The notes below the pieces were generated by a model that worked only from the letters and a program-made list of their open reading frames with translations, had not been told where the DNA came from and made no database searches. Of a DNA stretch of 64,000 nucleotides, positions 44,794 to 59,252 are shown in pieces. This stretch comes from Liolophura sinensis (lineage: Eukaryota; Mollusca; Polyplacophora; Chitonida; Chitonidae). The translations under genes and the position numbers were made by a program. The stretch covers positions 21,061,608 to 21,125,607 of the forward strand of contig NC_088300.1 in the NCBI RefSeq assembly GCF_032854445.1, read 5' to 3'. The first letter of the stretch is position 1, and every line of letters starts with the position of its first letter.

Positions 44794-47700
44794 CAGTCTA
44801 TATGGGCATTAAGAAGTTGTCAATAATTTGAAAGAAGCAGGGTATGTCTGTGTAGGTCGTGATGCGGGCATGAGATGTTATTCTTTTTTAGGAAGGATTT
44901 CTCCTTGTCCAAGAAAGATTTCAGAAAAATGAAAATTTCTGAATTTAGCTTAGAAGTACTAAGACTGACAATTCTGAGGTACTCTCGACCTATGCAGTAT
45001 ATGAAGACTCAAAGCACAGAGAGTTAAAAAAGTGAAATATTTTTGAGTACGGCGTAAAACACCAATCAAATAAATAGATAGACTGTAAAACTGGAGCAGA
45101 GTGCCTATCATCAGTGCGTACATGGTTAAAAGCCTATGTACTGTTAATAATAAAACAAGAGTATTTATGCCTTTAAAATCTATGTTAACAAAACACTGCT
45201 AGCCAAAACGTGTACTAGAGCGGATTCCTTCGGTATTTACTTCAGCTCTCATAAAATGCAGAACAGAACAGGAACTTTTATTTTGTTAATATACAGAATG
45301 TCTGGGATACGTGAGATATCTGCTGTATAGTGTCATAGTTTGGTAGACCTATCAACCATTGACTGCGTCCAGCATGTATTCGTCTGGTTTGAGCAGTGTT
45401 TTTCCTCCCTTGCTACATGCAAACATTTGTACGATTTTGTAGTATACAGCCTGCATGGAAGCATTCATGTGGCTGAAGCTATTATATTCCACTGGAAGTG
45501 GGATTACCCTAATTTGATCACAAAGGTATTGCGACTGCTGAACTAAAGCCTCTGAGAGGTTGATTTAAGTCTCTATTGTTGTGATAAACCTTTGTACAGA
45601 GTATTTTTGCTCCAAAGCAAGCTACTGACGTCAGCGACGGTTATGATGCAACGGTGGCGATTATAGCCACATGGCATGATGATTATATGGCCTAAGTAGG
45701 CTTTGTTGTCTGTAGCTGCCTTCAAACAGTTACCAACGCTGTACAGATTATATACTTGTTGGCCTCATTGAAACAAATATATCACCACTGTTGTATTTAT
45801 GTTTCTTTAATATATATGAGATAGTGAATATTCTGAAATAATATTATAATACTTGGAATTACAATCCTGTAACGCACATATTTGTTTCTCTTCAATGGAT
45901 ATCGAAAGTACCACCGTGTAACATGTACGTGCAATTATCGTTGTCCCTTCGCTGTATGTCTTGAAAACGCGTCCGTTTGAATTAATGAATGAAGGCTTCA
46001 AATTTACCAAACATTGGCAGTAGGCCTATTTCATGCTAAAATCAACAAACATGCAGTTGTCATTCGTCATGAGAATGATGACATCAAAAATCAGTATAAA
46101 CACGAAACAGACATTTTTAAACCCGGTATAGACACGCACGAACAAACAACTTTCAAAACTCACAACTACAGTGGAGTCTCTCAAAACCGACACCTTTATT
46201 AACCGACATCTTGTCAAAACCGACAACATTTCGTGATCCATTTTCTGCTCCACTTGACAGTAATGTTAATTGCCTTCAGTAAACCGACTCTTGTCTCTTC
46301 TGAACATCGACAGTGGTTTGTAGTACAAACATTCCCACTAAGTGTTAATCTGTCTTGTCTAATCCAACACAGCGCGTCGCACGACGTCCGATGGAGTCAG
46401 AGTTTGGCTTCAGCTTGCCTGCTCGCAAGGTTACTGAAGATCAGGGGTAGGGAGATAATCTGCTTATGTGAACTCTGCCCACTTCAGCAGGTGTTGATCT
46501 CCTGTCTTGATACTCTTTGTTCTTGTACAATAACCTTAACAATATCATCATATGTACTGGTAGTCCTTATTCCATATAAAATTACAATAACTTTTCATTA
46601 TTTAACTACATCATCGCCAGCAGTGCTTTCAAACTACGGAAATAAGGCGTCAACTGTCCCATGTATGGAGTACAATCGGGGCCAAAATCCTATCGAAGGC
46701 AAAATCCTTTTAAAACGATGTGGATCTATCATGGTTACTGGGCACCTTTTCATCCAAGCTTCTTTACAGAGGCCAGAGGTGCTCTTCTTTTCACCTTGGA
46801 GGTCCCACGGCTTCTCACCAACTTGTGTGATCGTCGATTATATGTGAAATATGTGGATTGATAAGGTTAGACAATTTGACCGTTTTCTGCAACGACAGCG
46901 ACAAAAGTTACCGAAAAGAAGCATTGTGTGTATGTGAGGGAATGTAAAATACACGTTGGGTTATCATTTAGCCTACCCAGAATCACAAAGTTCTTTTTTA
47001 TAAGAATATGTCAATAAAGCTTTTGTCAGACGAAGGAACTGTCGACTGCTGCAGAAGTGTTTTCAAGAGGTTGAAGCAAAACAAAACATATATTTTCGGA
47101 AAAAGACCATGGTTCTACAGGGCATGAACCTCAGTAAACGACATCACAAACTGTAGGCCCACGGCAGGTGTTATTTTTTTGGGTGGTTGTTATGGGACAC
47201 GTTTTGCCAAAACAAGGACACAAGACATGAAAATGCCTTGTGTCCCGGTTTGCAGTTCTTCTTTTCCCGTCTTGAGGTATATATGCTCAGTTCAGGCTGT
47301 TCATTATTGATGGATTTCTTGACTTCAATCAGGAGAGATATCATGAGATAATAAATTCTTAAAACGTGTATCAGTTCATCCACCAATCAAAATGGCACCT
47401 AGCAAGAACATGACACTGGAATATGTAGTGTAGTTATGTGCTATACTGTAGACTCCGATAATATATCCCCGATGGGGTAAAGGTTACGTGATGCGATTCA
47501 TTGAAGCGGAAATGTCTGCTTTTGAGTGGGTATCGGAATATTTGTTCTGGGTAAAGGCATGCTGGAAATCTGTTGTTGTAACAATTGTTTTGTCGCTTGT
47601 CATGATTCACGCACATTAGCTTCGGGCAACGGAAAGTAATCGCCCTGTATATCACTGGGTTTAATTCACAAAGGCCTACTTTCCACCCGTGACTTTTAAA

Positions 47701-49084
47701 TTAAAGGTCAGCGACATCGACGGTGCTTTTGGGACATTACTAGCTGGTTAAGTCGTTGACAATTTCGCCTTCTCTAACTCGTGACTGAGACACTTCCGCT
47801 TGAGTGGCCTGAATTTTGAACTTGTTGTGTCTTTTAAAAGTTTGCCGTCATTTGCAGTATGACGGGAGGGCAACTTTGTTAATGTAGGAATGAGGTTCTT
47901 GATAGTAGGATGTGTTCATCAGATGCGCATGCGTACATGTTGTTACCGCCCATATTTCCACGTTCACAGATTTACGCCAGGAAGCGATTGCTTTCAATTT
48001 AATTAGTTGATTGGTGTTTTACATTATATTCAGGAATATCTCATTACACGACGGCGAATCGCTATCAGGAGCCGATCCCAGAGCCATCCTAAGATCCCTT
48101 CAATGCTTCGTGTGTGCCGAAGTTGAACTCTTATACATTTGTATTAATATAACATTGTTGGGGTGACCAACATGTTTACTAAAAACAGGCTATACAGTAG
48201 TGATTCAAACTTTGAAATCAGAATTTATTTCGTGAAGTGTGCCCCAGCAGAGCAGACGAGATATCGAAAAACGGCACACAGCTACAAACGCCAACTCCCG
48301 ACGGAAGTTGCATGTTGTCTACTTTAAACATGCCCTTATCTGTATGCAGGGAAGAAAGTATTTTCCATCAAAATTGGCTTGCATTTTTTCTAATAGGTGA
48401 TTCCCCCCCCACTTCTATATTACTAAATAGATTTATTAGAGTTGGCCATAGTGGCTACCGATTCCGTCTGTCCCTTCCTTGAACACTTACTGCTCACTCT
48501 TTTCGGATCTCATAACATATCTGGTTAGTGTTATTTTACGTGATGGATGTTTAACGCCGTATTCCAACATTTTCCAATTCTATGACGCCCGGCAAGTTTA
48601 TGCGGCGGTGGAAACCGTGAGTGCCTTGTGGAAACTGGAGTGCTCAGAGACCGAATTTAAGAGCTGCAGCCAAAGCACTCATTGTGCCAATATCGTTCAA
48701 AATAGTTGCCACAAATAGTTTCTTCCTTCATCTATAAATATCAAGTCAACTCCTTCATTAAAATGAGAGCACGGTTTTATTAACTTTCCCTTCAAACAAA
48801 TCTCTTCTGCAAAGTGATTGCAACACTTGGTATGAATACCATTACTATTAGTATGAGGACTATTATACCAAAGTTAGAATTTAATACTTCATATCATATC
48901 TTTCTGAAGCGACGCAGAGTATTTCGTTCAACAAGGCTGTAATGCATACAAGCCTAACAATTATTAGTAAAGAAATTAAACCACTCTGGACGAGACAAAT
49001 ATCTGTTATGGAGATGCTATTTTTATGTTAAAATTGCTGTCGGTTGAGTTAATAAGCTCTTCTTTGCTGGTGGTTATGAAGATG
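44794..49084. other. Intergenic, no gene recognised
   Basis: Holds a family A SINE tail (45036-45086, gtacggcgtaaaacaccaat), a partial diverged family A copy on the minus strand (48000-48140), and a possible pogo-like terminus near 46161 (cagtggagtctctcaaaacc). The 204-codon frame 46233-46847 overlaps that repeat and shows no family. A repeat-like block at 48535-48690 (tgtttaacgccgtatt) may be another SINE-type relic. Confidence 0.4.
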
Positions 49085-52000
49085 TTACAGCTTGTAGATG
49101 ACCACGTCTCCTGGCTTTAGGAGGACAGAATGACCCTTCAATTTGTGGATTCCAGAATACTCGCCCCCAGTGCCAGATGAATGGGCCACTATTTCCCCTG
49201 TCTCGGGCAGCTCCCCATTCTCTTTGGTGAAGGTCTTCACTACATTTGCCTTCCCAAAGTTGATGGCAACAAGAAAGCCTGGGAAGCCCTCCGCTTCACG
49301 GAAGAATGAGAGTAGGTTTTGGTTTACCACAGAATAACTCATCTCTCCCCACTGGAATGATGGTTCTTTCTTTAGACCGGCTAACTTGAAGAAAAACTCA
49401 AGGGAGGTGTAGCCAGCAAAGTGAGCCAACTGAGCCTGCAGGCAAAAGTAGAATGGAGAAAATCATGAGAATGTCAAAAATCTAGGGCTATCTAACAGAA
49501 GATTCAAATGCAAAACTGGGTATATCTAATGGGCATGAATAACCTTGAAGCATGGATTAAGCATTGAAATACATGTACCTCTGTTCCAATAAATACAAGT
49601 AACACTGGAAGCATGGAATAAGCATTGAAATACAAGTGCTATTGTTCATCTTCACTGGTACGCAACAAATGTACCAGGTTCACCAAGCGATCTTAGACTT
49701 AAGTCAAATTTTAATAATTAGATTTGGTATTTTCCTTTCTGTTATTTTAGCCGAAATCTGTTGTACTATCAGTTACCTAGAATTTACGCTGCAAAGCAAT
49801 ATTCTGACCTTTTTACATCAGAAATAACAACTTTGAAGTGATCTGAAATTTTGACTTCACATCGTGATCACACCTGATCATATGCTATAAATTTACCAAC
49901 ACTACGAATTTTTGCTTCCACAAGTTCCATAAAACATGTTCCTGATGGAACTAAAGCAAGCGTGACATACTTGTACATTAGGCTGAGACTTAGTGTCCAC
50001 TGGTAACCATGGCGTGGCTGACGAGAATCCAGCATTCTTCTTCCCATTCCATCTCATTGGAGTACGATAGGCATCCCTAGACACTTGTTGGTAGCCAGAC
50101 TACAACAAGGACAAAGTGCAAATTACACCACACTATCAAATACAAGAATTCTATTAGAACAGTTTCAATTGGATACCTTAAATTGTTCACATCTGGAAAA
50201 AGCTTCAGTTGAAAACTTCGCCTACATTGCACTTAAGGTCCAACTTTAAAACTTAAGACATAGAACTGTTTCACTACTTTATACCAAGTATGCTTACCTC
50301 TCCAGCGGCTTTGCCCACTGGATCCTGTGTTAAGTTAAAAATAGGAACCGGGGCATCCTTTAGTCCTATCTCATCTCCATAATAGATGACAGGTGTGCCT
50401 GGAAGAAGTAACTGCAGGGTGTGCATAGCCTTGACATGTTTATCTCCGACTTGGCTGGCAAAACGATGCGAGTCCTGGTTACTGAGCTGTGAACAAAGAA
50501 AAATGAAACATGGTTAACCGTCACAAGGCTTTCACTGAAATACACCAAGGTTGGCGCAGCTTAGGTCAGAGACGAGAGCAAATTACGCCTTACAAGCACC
50601 ACACAAATACTGTTAATCAAAGATCAACACAATTTGGATGACCTTTTAAGTGTCATAATTATTAGGCTGTTGGTATTTTGAACAGACGCCTAATACAAGA
50701 GAGATGATGGGTTGTATAGCGAATGGAAGACTACAGCATTATCTTACCGTCCAGCCTGTCCAGCCGTCCTTAACCTGCCCTGTCAGCTGACTGTCAATCA
50801 GGTCCTGCAGACACAGAGCATTGCAGTCTGGTTTGCGATTCACCAACGCCTGACTGATGACCAAGTGAACCCCTTTCTTCTCTGGTGTACCCATATACAG
50901 ATTTGTGGTATTGACTGTCCCCTTCACAGATGCGAACAACAGTCTGTTACAAAGTAAAAATACATATGTTAAGATAGATGTAAAAGAAAAAAATTATCAA
51001 TAAAAGAATTACCAACACCTGTTTCATGTATCTCACTAGCATTTCACCCCATACCAAGATTTGTTTTAGCATGGTGACTTAGTTATCAGTAGAGGCGCAC
51101 ACTATAGGTGATTTTTTACTTGGTCCATATTTACAAGTGCAATACATCTATTATTACGCTAATTACAACATGCTAATGTCTCAATGTTACACTCACATAT
51201 ATCAAGCCTTTTTGTTTTGTTAATTTTTCAAGATAAAACAGGCTTCATGCAAATGGGCCCAGTGCACATTATAAAACAGGCTTAAGGTCATTATCAATTC
51301 TAACCTTTCACTGCCTGGTTTCTTCACATACGAATCAACAATTTCTCGGAACTTGCTTATAACATCGAAGGTTTCTGGCTGGTCAGCTGTGAGAGAATGG
51401 TCCACATACTCGTAGTCATCCTGAAGTAACAAAAGGGGGTTTAAAACAAGAACCGCACACAAATGCCAGGAAAGCTATTAGAAATTTCTAAATAAGACCT
51501 GCCTTTACAAGGCAGGAGAATAGATAGAACTAAACTGATATATACTAGATCCTACCTCCTGTAATAAGTTTTTGATAATTTTCCACAAAATTGGAAATCA
51601 GACATCTGATAATCATAAATCATAAATCCCTAGATTCACAGGATTATCAAAAATATTATCAACATGTTACAAACTACGGCAGACAGACGATGGCAAAATA
51701 TAAACAGCAAAATTGGACACCAATTGTCACGGTTAACAAGTGACACATTGTACAAAGTTTGCCCATGAGGAGCTGGTACTTTATCTGAACACTCACCTGT
51801 CTACCAACACCTGTGCTGTTCTCATCTTTGCCCAGTTGATCACTCTCGACCAGATAAGGCGCTCCAACGATGTTGAACCCATCTACACCCATCTCCAGCC
51901 AGAAACGTAGAATACTCTACACACACACACAAAGTCAAAATATAGCAGCAGATTCTTTGCTCAACGATTTCACCCAAAACCAGGACATAAACCATATAAA

Positions 52001-54498
52001 TGTACACAATACCTTTTAATTTACTGACTGACTGGTCATAAATGCCTTACTCCAGAATTTTTTACTGATGTAATGAGGACTTATGGGTGGAGAAAACCAG
52101 AGTAAACCTTCAACAGTCGCCTGGTGTGTAACAAACCTCCTGACATGATACAAAGCAGAAACATCCAGGGCTGGATTGAAACATTCGACTTAATTAGTCA
52201 AGGGTCTGATGGTCACAACTAGCAAGCATTTGAGCCATCTAAGCCACACTCTCAGTCTTTCAACTGAATTACCAAAGACCTAATTAATATTTCTGTAAAG
52301 AGAAGATGGTGATGGACTTTCTGGAGCACAGATAAGATAAGAGAGTATGTTGTGCAGGTTGCTTGTCTCCAGCAGAGTAACAAAGTAAGCAGTCATCTCT
52401 TAAAAATATTCAGAGAGAACATGAAGCAGCTGACACTGAAAGCCTACACAGAATACAGAAATGAAGGCTACAAACCTCCAATCCAAACTTTTACTGGTCT
52501 AGTTCATTAGTCTCTCTGTTGTACACTGTTTATAAGCTAATTCATCCCATTTTGGGTATACTTTCACAAGACTAGGCTCCCCTACCTCCATCTCTTCCAT
52601 CACATCAGTGTTTCTCAGGTTCAGCTCTGGCTCAAAGTCAAGGAACTGATGAAGATAATACTCCTTACGAACATCATCAAACTTCCATGCTGAACCGCCG
52701 TGCACACTTTTCTGTAATATCAATTAATATCATTAATAAGGATCAAACTGTTTTATTAAATTTATTTTAACAGAAACAGAAATAAAAACACTATTTTGTA
52801 ATCAAACAATTTCAAACATTTCTGGTATCCAGAATTTGCACTATATACCCAGTAGATGTTAAACTTACCCAGTTGTTTGGAGGAGTGCCTTGAGTCCCTG
52901 GTGCCCAGACATAGTAGTCTGCATACTTCCCTTCCTTGTTACGACTTTTCTCAAACCAGGGATGTTTGTCACTTGTGTGATTTGGGATAAAGTCCAGCAC
53001 AACCTTCTTTCCTGCAATTAGAAATCTCCATGTGTATCCATTTTAAAAATGCAGGAAAGACAAGACTACTACATGTATAAAAACAATCCTAAGTAAACCC
53101 ACCCTGAAGTTTACATTGTAGTAAGTTATATGTTGATAGTTTATACTAAATATTTGAACACTATTCTTGCAATAGAGTTTATTAAAATGCACACTTACCT
53201 TTCTTGTGCAACTGTTTCATCATATCCTTCAATTCATCCACAGTTCCGAACACTTCACTAATGTTCTTGTGATCAGTGACGTCATAACCAGAATCCAAAA
53301 GAGGCGATTGGTAAATTGCATTCAACCATATAACATTGGCCGTCAAATTGTTAAAGTAGTCATACTTCTGCTTGATTCCTGATCAAAAAGAAAAAAAAAC
53401 AAGAAATAAAGATTTGATTGGACTTTGCCCTTTACCTTAATTTTGCTTCTAGTCTATTGTTGGACTTATTTCATCATCATCATCATCTACTTCTGTAAGA
53501 CGAATCGGAAGCTAGAGATCACTTTATTTCCTTAGTAACAAGCGGCGTGGGTGAAGAAAATGGTCCTCCCAAAGTTATTGTATAGCAAAATGCTAGATTA
53601 TGAATCATTATCAGTGATTCTGTATCTGTTGGTTTTGTGTAATTTTTAGCATTCCAGATAGTCTGAGTATTTCTGCAGAGCTTTCGTGGTGTTATTTTTT
53701 TACTTTTCTCTAATGCTTTAAAATTGGGCCGCCGTTTTGTTTCTGACACGAAAGGATGGTCACGACTTCCGACCTGTATTACACAGATTTGTGCACATTG
53801 TGGGCTGGACACGGATCAGCTAGTATAATGACCTAGATAGATTTGGGATCTAATGTAGTATCTAACAACTTCAGTGATCACGTGAAACAAATAGCCTAGC
53901 TCAATTTTAGACTAGCTGCTGTTGACCATACAATCTGACACAGATACAAGTGCATTATACATGACAAAGCACTCAATGACTACATGCTCGCGCAGTACCC
54001 GGATGTTGAACTATTTCTTGTTAACTTAAACCATAAGTATGAAGTCCAAATTTATGGTTCACCTGCTAGATCACCCAGGCCGTCATTGTTAGCTCCATCC
54101 AGGAACGATTTCGGGTACACCTGATAGACAACCTCCTTATTCCACCATTTCTGGTCGGGTCGGTAGGGACAACGTGGCGCCAACACGATGATGACAATGG
54201 CGGCCGCTAACATGGCTATCCAGCCCACCCAGAACAGGATGAATAAAATCAGCCGCGTTCGTACCCAAAATGGATCTGTCGCATACTCCATCAGTTCTTC
54301 TTTTCCCAAACCAGTGAAGGAGTCACCATCTTTAGATTTAATCTCAACATCAATCGTTGTTTCCTCAAGTCCTTTTCCGCCATTCAAAAATTTGGCCTTT
54401 GAATCATCGAATTCGCTTCCTTCAGCGTTGGCAGCCATGTCGTCTTCTATTTTCTGTTTTTCCCCATCTTTGTAGTTTTCGTTAACCACTGAATCCAT
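49085..54498 (-). CDS. SLC3A heavy chain (4F2hc/rBAT type), 10 exons, 661 aa
   Basis: This is the type II membrane glycoprotein subunit of heteromeric amino-acid transporters. It escorts an SLC7 light chain to the plasma membrane. Exons in transcript order are 54498-54063, 53378-53199, 53011-52869, 52711-52586, 51916-51797, 51420-51305, 50943-50748, 50486-50298, 50099-49971 and 49435-49085. Together they give 1986 nt in phase. The N-terminus is cytosolic and acidic, then [18 protein letters not shown] (66-83) leads into one membrane helix (about 83-105). C110 in APRCP sits where the heavy chain is disulfide-bonded to the light chain. The ectodomain is a GH13 alpha-amylase fold ([58 protein letters not shown]). 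Catalysis is unlikely: the nucleophile position in GVDGFNIV is V312 and the acid/base position is K381, while D444 (SNQDSHR) remains. The membrane region resembles SLC3A2 and the ectodomain resembles SLC3A1, so I do not choose between the symbols. Confidence 0.93.
52015..52255 (-). mobile_element. Diverged SINE relic in SLC3A intron 4
   Basis: The block ggtggagaaaaccagagtaa and the distal gagccatctaagcc (an A-box remnant when reversed) follow the family A order but are strongly diverged. Confidence 0.4.
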
Positions 54499-56379
54499 TT
54501 TGGAGAGCGGGGGCCTGGTAACCAGCAGTTATCAGGCAAATTGTTGAAATGTTTCCTCTCTTAGCCCCTCGAACGCACTCTTCCGTTTGCCCTTCTCGTC
54601 TCGTATGATGCAAGCTGGCGGCTTCGCCGAGTTATAAGATCCGGGCTCTCGCGCAGTAATACAAAACCAGTCCTACGGAGTTTGGCGAAGGCGGAGCACC
54701 GGGAATGACCGAGCAGCACTTGAAGTGCCCATGTCGTGTTCACGTCACACCTGTCAAAACACAGACACAAGCAATAATGGTTAAGATAACAGCAACATCC
54801 AGCTCACGTAGTTAGGAACTATAACATGTCAGCAGAAAGAAACCTGGCGTGGATATGCTACCTTTTGTATTTGTCCCAGGTTAACCGAAACGTAGGTAGA
54901 ACTCCTTAAATATTTTATTTATTTGATAGGTTGATTTTTATGATTTATTTATTTGATTTTGATATTTGATGAAGCAAGTTTGTGTGTTAAAAATCAGGTC
55001 TTCAATTTTGCACTCAGGCCAAAAATAACTGCGTAAGAATATAATAAATATGAACTAATTAAATCTACTACTGTTATATTTTGGCTTTGGACAACTTCAT
55101 TAAGTGGCTGTTAAGTGTGGAAAAAATTTTGAGATATACAAAATGTAATGTAATACCAGTATTAGTTAATAGACTAATAGAAATTAATTGTCAAATTTAA
55201 CACAAATGAGACAAAACAATTTAAATTCAGCTACGCGCATACATGTGTTTATTTATACCCAGTGGACTAATTTACTTTGAAGGTTTGTGTGTCGATTACA
55301 TGTGTAATATGGTAAGTTGATATTCATTGAAAGAAATTAATGCTTATGCGACCCAAAAAATTTTGCATTCATTTCCATTCTTTTTGTTTGTTTTTTTTTT
55401 GTTGTTTGTTTTTTTTTTGTTGTTTTTTTTTATGCAGCGCACAGAAAATCATTCTTTACTCCAGTTTAGAAGTGCCGTATGTTACCCCTCACGTACTCCA
55501 CCCCTACCCCCAACATACACAATTAAAACATGTACAAGCACGACGGCTTATGAAATCAACCTGAGCCCAAACGTGACAATAGTTACTGTTGGCAGCTGTC
55601 TGGGCAGCCGCATTACCGCCTGGACTACAAATTGTGTCTTCCGCGCTGTATGACGCTGCATTGAGGTGGAAAACGCCATTACAAATCAAGAACCTACCCC
55701 CTCTCCCCCTTTTCCCGTATGATGCAATTCAATATTCAAAGAGGATATTGTATACATGTTGTTTAGTTGAATGAAACACGGAATCCTCAGTTCATGTAAA
55801 AGTCGAACTCGTGGTGGACAACTTTCGAATATTTTTGCCGAGTTTTATTGCTTACAACACGCATGTTTACACATGTATGTGAACAGGATGTCTATTCGCT
55901 GCTTAGGTCACCATGAGTTGACATTTTATCCATACTGACCATATATGGGCCTAAGGTTGTTTTGCGAGACCCGTAAAGAGCAGTCTGAGCACACGGATGT
56001 CATGTATTAGAATCGAGTCTACGTATGTATAGATAAACTATAAAATGTTCGTGTAACATACTTTGGTTGGACGCTCGATCAGAGCCGCATGTGAACTGAG
56101 CGGCATGCATGCATCCACTCTATCAATATCTGAGCATGAATGGAGGGATTACAATAAAACCTATAGGACTGTTGCCGGAGTAATATCGTGAATAAAGTAG
56201 CATTCGGGGATTTTCATTTATAAGACATAATTCCGCGCTGTATTTAAAACTGTGTTAAATGATGTTTACTTTTGAAACCGCTTATATATATCCTTAAGTA
56301 TATGCTTAGGCCTATAACGAAACATGAATGCAGTAAGCGTAGCCATGACTTGAAATATTGTAACCTCTAACCCAGTGCC
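54499..56379. other. SLC3A 5' flank and intergenic DNA
   Basis: The first 250 bp are GC-richer and should hold the SLC3A promoter and 5' UTR; no motif is decisive. T/G-rich homopolymer runs lie at 55381-55432. Open frames here have no family resemblance. Confidence 0.4.
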
Positions 56380-56690
56380 TAGGGGTTAACGTCGTACTTA
56401 ACAATTTTTCAGTCATATGACGACGAAGGAGTTCTTAGAGTGCATGTGCGTGTAATGTGCCTCGTTGTTGTAGGACGGATTTCCACCGCTCTTTTATCTA
56501 GTGCTGCTTCACTGAGACGAATTAGGCCTACCGAAGTCAAGTAAGCTGCACCACCCTAACAATTATAATGATACGGGTCAACCAGTCGTTGTGCTATCCC
56601 CTTAAGGCTTAACACGAGGGAGCTACAACTTACTCTTTTAAGGTAATAAGTGTGACCATACCCAGGACTGACACTGGATCTACCTCTCCC
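56380..56690 (-). mobile_element. Family B SINE, diverged
   Basis: It contains acttaacaatttttcagtca next to catatgacgacga, and the gatacgggtcaaccag block in the family B order on the minus strand. The head side is eroded. Confidence 0.7.
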
Positions 56691-56811
56691 GAACTGCAGC
56701 GCTATACGTATATGCTTTTATATACGTATAAAACTATGTAGTTGTCACTTGTGATATAATCTTTATAATCTCATTGCAATCATTTGTGTGTGTCATAGAT
56801 TTTCCGAAACT

Positions 56812-57012
56812 TAGATATTCCGATGTATACTTTCTGACAAATCACGTAATACGGATATTCCGATATATACTTTCTGACAAATCACGTAATACGGATATTC
56901 CGATATATACTTTCTGACAAATCACGTAATACGGATATTCCGATGTATACTTTCTGACAAATCACGTAATACGGATATTCCGATGTATACTTTCTGACAA
57001 ATCACGTAATAT
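56812..57012 (+). repeat. 40-bp tandem repeat, 5 copies
   Basis: The unit gatattccgatgtatacttt + ctgacaaatcacgtaatacg is repeated five times with almost no change except gtatac/atatac. This implies recent expansion. Confidence 0.92.
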
Positions 57013-59123
57013 GGATATAATACATCTTATTTGGCAAATATTTACTACCGCCTGCATATAGGCGTATTTTTATTGTGTGAAGGCCAAGCATTTGTATTTA
57101 AGTCAACATTGACACATTATTGTTATGTAATGGGAACATAGGTTCTTGTATGAGTGAAGGACCCAGAATTCCCAATGGGGTTAACTCATAATTAAACCTA
57201 ATAAAAATGATACGAGTTTTCTAGTTTTCAAGTGGCGAATTCCAATACGCGTGTTCTGGTTTAGAAGCCTTCATTTAGTTCTCATAATGCATGCAGGTGT
57301 CGAACAGTTTTGATCGAAAATTCTCATTTAATTTGACTGAAGAACAGTCCTCATGCAGATTGGGTTGTTTACTGTTGTGGCCTGCATGGTGTGGGTGGAC
57401 TGAACGGTCTGATACTAGCGCTATCCTTGTACTCGGGATGATAGGCCCACACGAAGTTTCCATAATGGGTTTCAAGTATATTTAATAGGCTTATACCAAG
57501 GTTCGTGTGGCTAGTTCTAACCGTGACGCATTTTTACATTATATGCATGACCTATACATGCATGTTAACACTATGCTATATAGATCTCGTCTTGGAAGAC
57601 CAAACAATCCCCTTTGTGTCTTTCAATATGATAAAATAGTGAGCATGCACGGGCGATGAATATTCGAAGGGACAGGATATAACCTTTGGAGGTGAAGACT
57701 ATATATAGGTGGAGAAAGCTTCGCACTATATCCTGGAATGGTACGTGTATTCATTCAAAGAATAAAATAGGCGAACCTGCAATACCCATACAAAACAAAA
57801 GCAGCCACTAATTTGAATATTGTGGTACAATAGAGATATTGGATATTTTTTCGCTTCCGTTTTGAAGAAAGTCATTGTAATTCGTTACTACTAACGTGAA
57901 CATCAAAATACGATGACTTTAACAATACATTTCAAGTTTAAGTTCAGATGAAGATTTTATATGGGGGCAGCTAGGTCGTTGATACTAAAAATACTCCTTT
58001 GTGCTTAGGATCAGAAGGTTATACCCTTCTCTATAAATACCATTGTCAGATACACATCCGTGTACTTCGCACGTACATTAGAGTCATCACAACCTGTTAC
58101 AAATGGCACTGTTCGAAAAACGCGGATGGTATATAGCATGTATCCGGTGAATATTATATATCACATGTGACGACATCAAACCTCTGCTGACGCCGGAGTG
58201 AACAAGCGGATATATGACTGACGTTGCTCCGGTTATAATCTAAATCCGTCAGGAAGAGGGAAATATCCCTTGGGCGCCGAAATATCCTGAACATAGACTT
58301 TTTGTATTCACCGCGCATGTTTTGCAATATGCCACTCAGTAAACAGGTCCGTGCAGCATTTTTTGTGGGTTTAACATACACATGGACAATCAATTCCTTC
58401 GATACTTCTCCGGTTGACTGTTTTGATAAAATAGAATATAAGGCCTTGGGAATGAGATTCCGGGATAGAACTTGTCTGTTATATTTTTTTTAAATCAGTT
58501 TAAGCAATATATAGTGGCCTTATCCTTCCGCTTTTCTGTCTGTGTCTATGGCATGCACGCATATAGTTGTATATGTGATCACGTCATTGTAAACCGGCCT
58601 TTATATGTATTGTGATCGTGCTCTACAGAGTCGCTTTGAAGACCACAACTGTATAGGAGGTTTGTCATGTAGGTTTTATACTTGCTGAGGTGGAGTGGTT
58701 TTATCCGGATAACTGCCGCTTTCCTCCGTATATAAACCTGTGCGACTGCAGACAAAAACGCATAGCCCTAAATGAAATATTATTTATAATAAGTCAGCTA
58801 TGAATAAAACGCATACACATCACAATGAGCGATTGATTATGGCTTAGAGGATAAATTAAAAGCAGAACGTAGGGTATGTTTTTTTTTGTAAAGAAAATGG
58901 AGAAAGATATGCCACAAAAAATTGGAACAAATATTTTCATTTTTCAGGCATATTTTATATTTCTTATTTACCGATTTATTTTATGTATATCTTTCCGCCG
59001 AAGGTCGAAAATATTGGACAATCGTCGTCTGCGAACAGACTGGGAACGCGGGAAGCCATTTTTATGTCCCGAGAAGAAATTTAATTTTCAGCCACATCAA
59101 ACATCCACATCTTCGAGCAACCT
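57013..59123. other. Intergenic, no gene recognised
   Basis: AT-rich sequence with only short open frames and no recognisable domain. Confidence 0.4.
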
Positions 59124-59241
59124 GCAAATGTTCGTGGGTTTCCCCCTGGGCTCTGCCCGGTTTCCTCCAACCTAATGCTGGCCGTCGTCGTATAAGTGAA
59201 ATATTCTTGAGTATGGCGTAAAACACCAATCAAATAAATAA
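59124..59241 (+). mobile_element. 5'-truncated family A SINE
   Basis: Begins near gttcgtgggtttccccctgg and ends in caccaatcaaataaataaat. It is followed within 12 bp by a full-length copy in the same orientation. Confidence 0.85.
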
Positions 59242-59252
59242 ATAAATATATA

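Noticed and set aside
46233-46847. 204-codon plus-strand frame
   Set aside because: No recognisable domain. It overlaps a possible transposon terminus near 46161 and lies in AT-rich intergenic DNA.
52499-53000. Separate short minus-strand frames resembling alpha-glucosidase pieces
   Set aside because: They are not independent genes but exons 3 and 4 of the SLC3A heavy chain with intron read-through at their edges.
53519-53812. 97-codon minus-strand frame in SLC3A intron 1
   Set aside because: No family resemblance and no splice sites that join in phase with the SLC3A exons.
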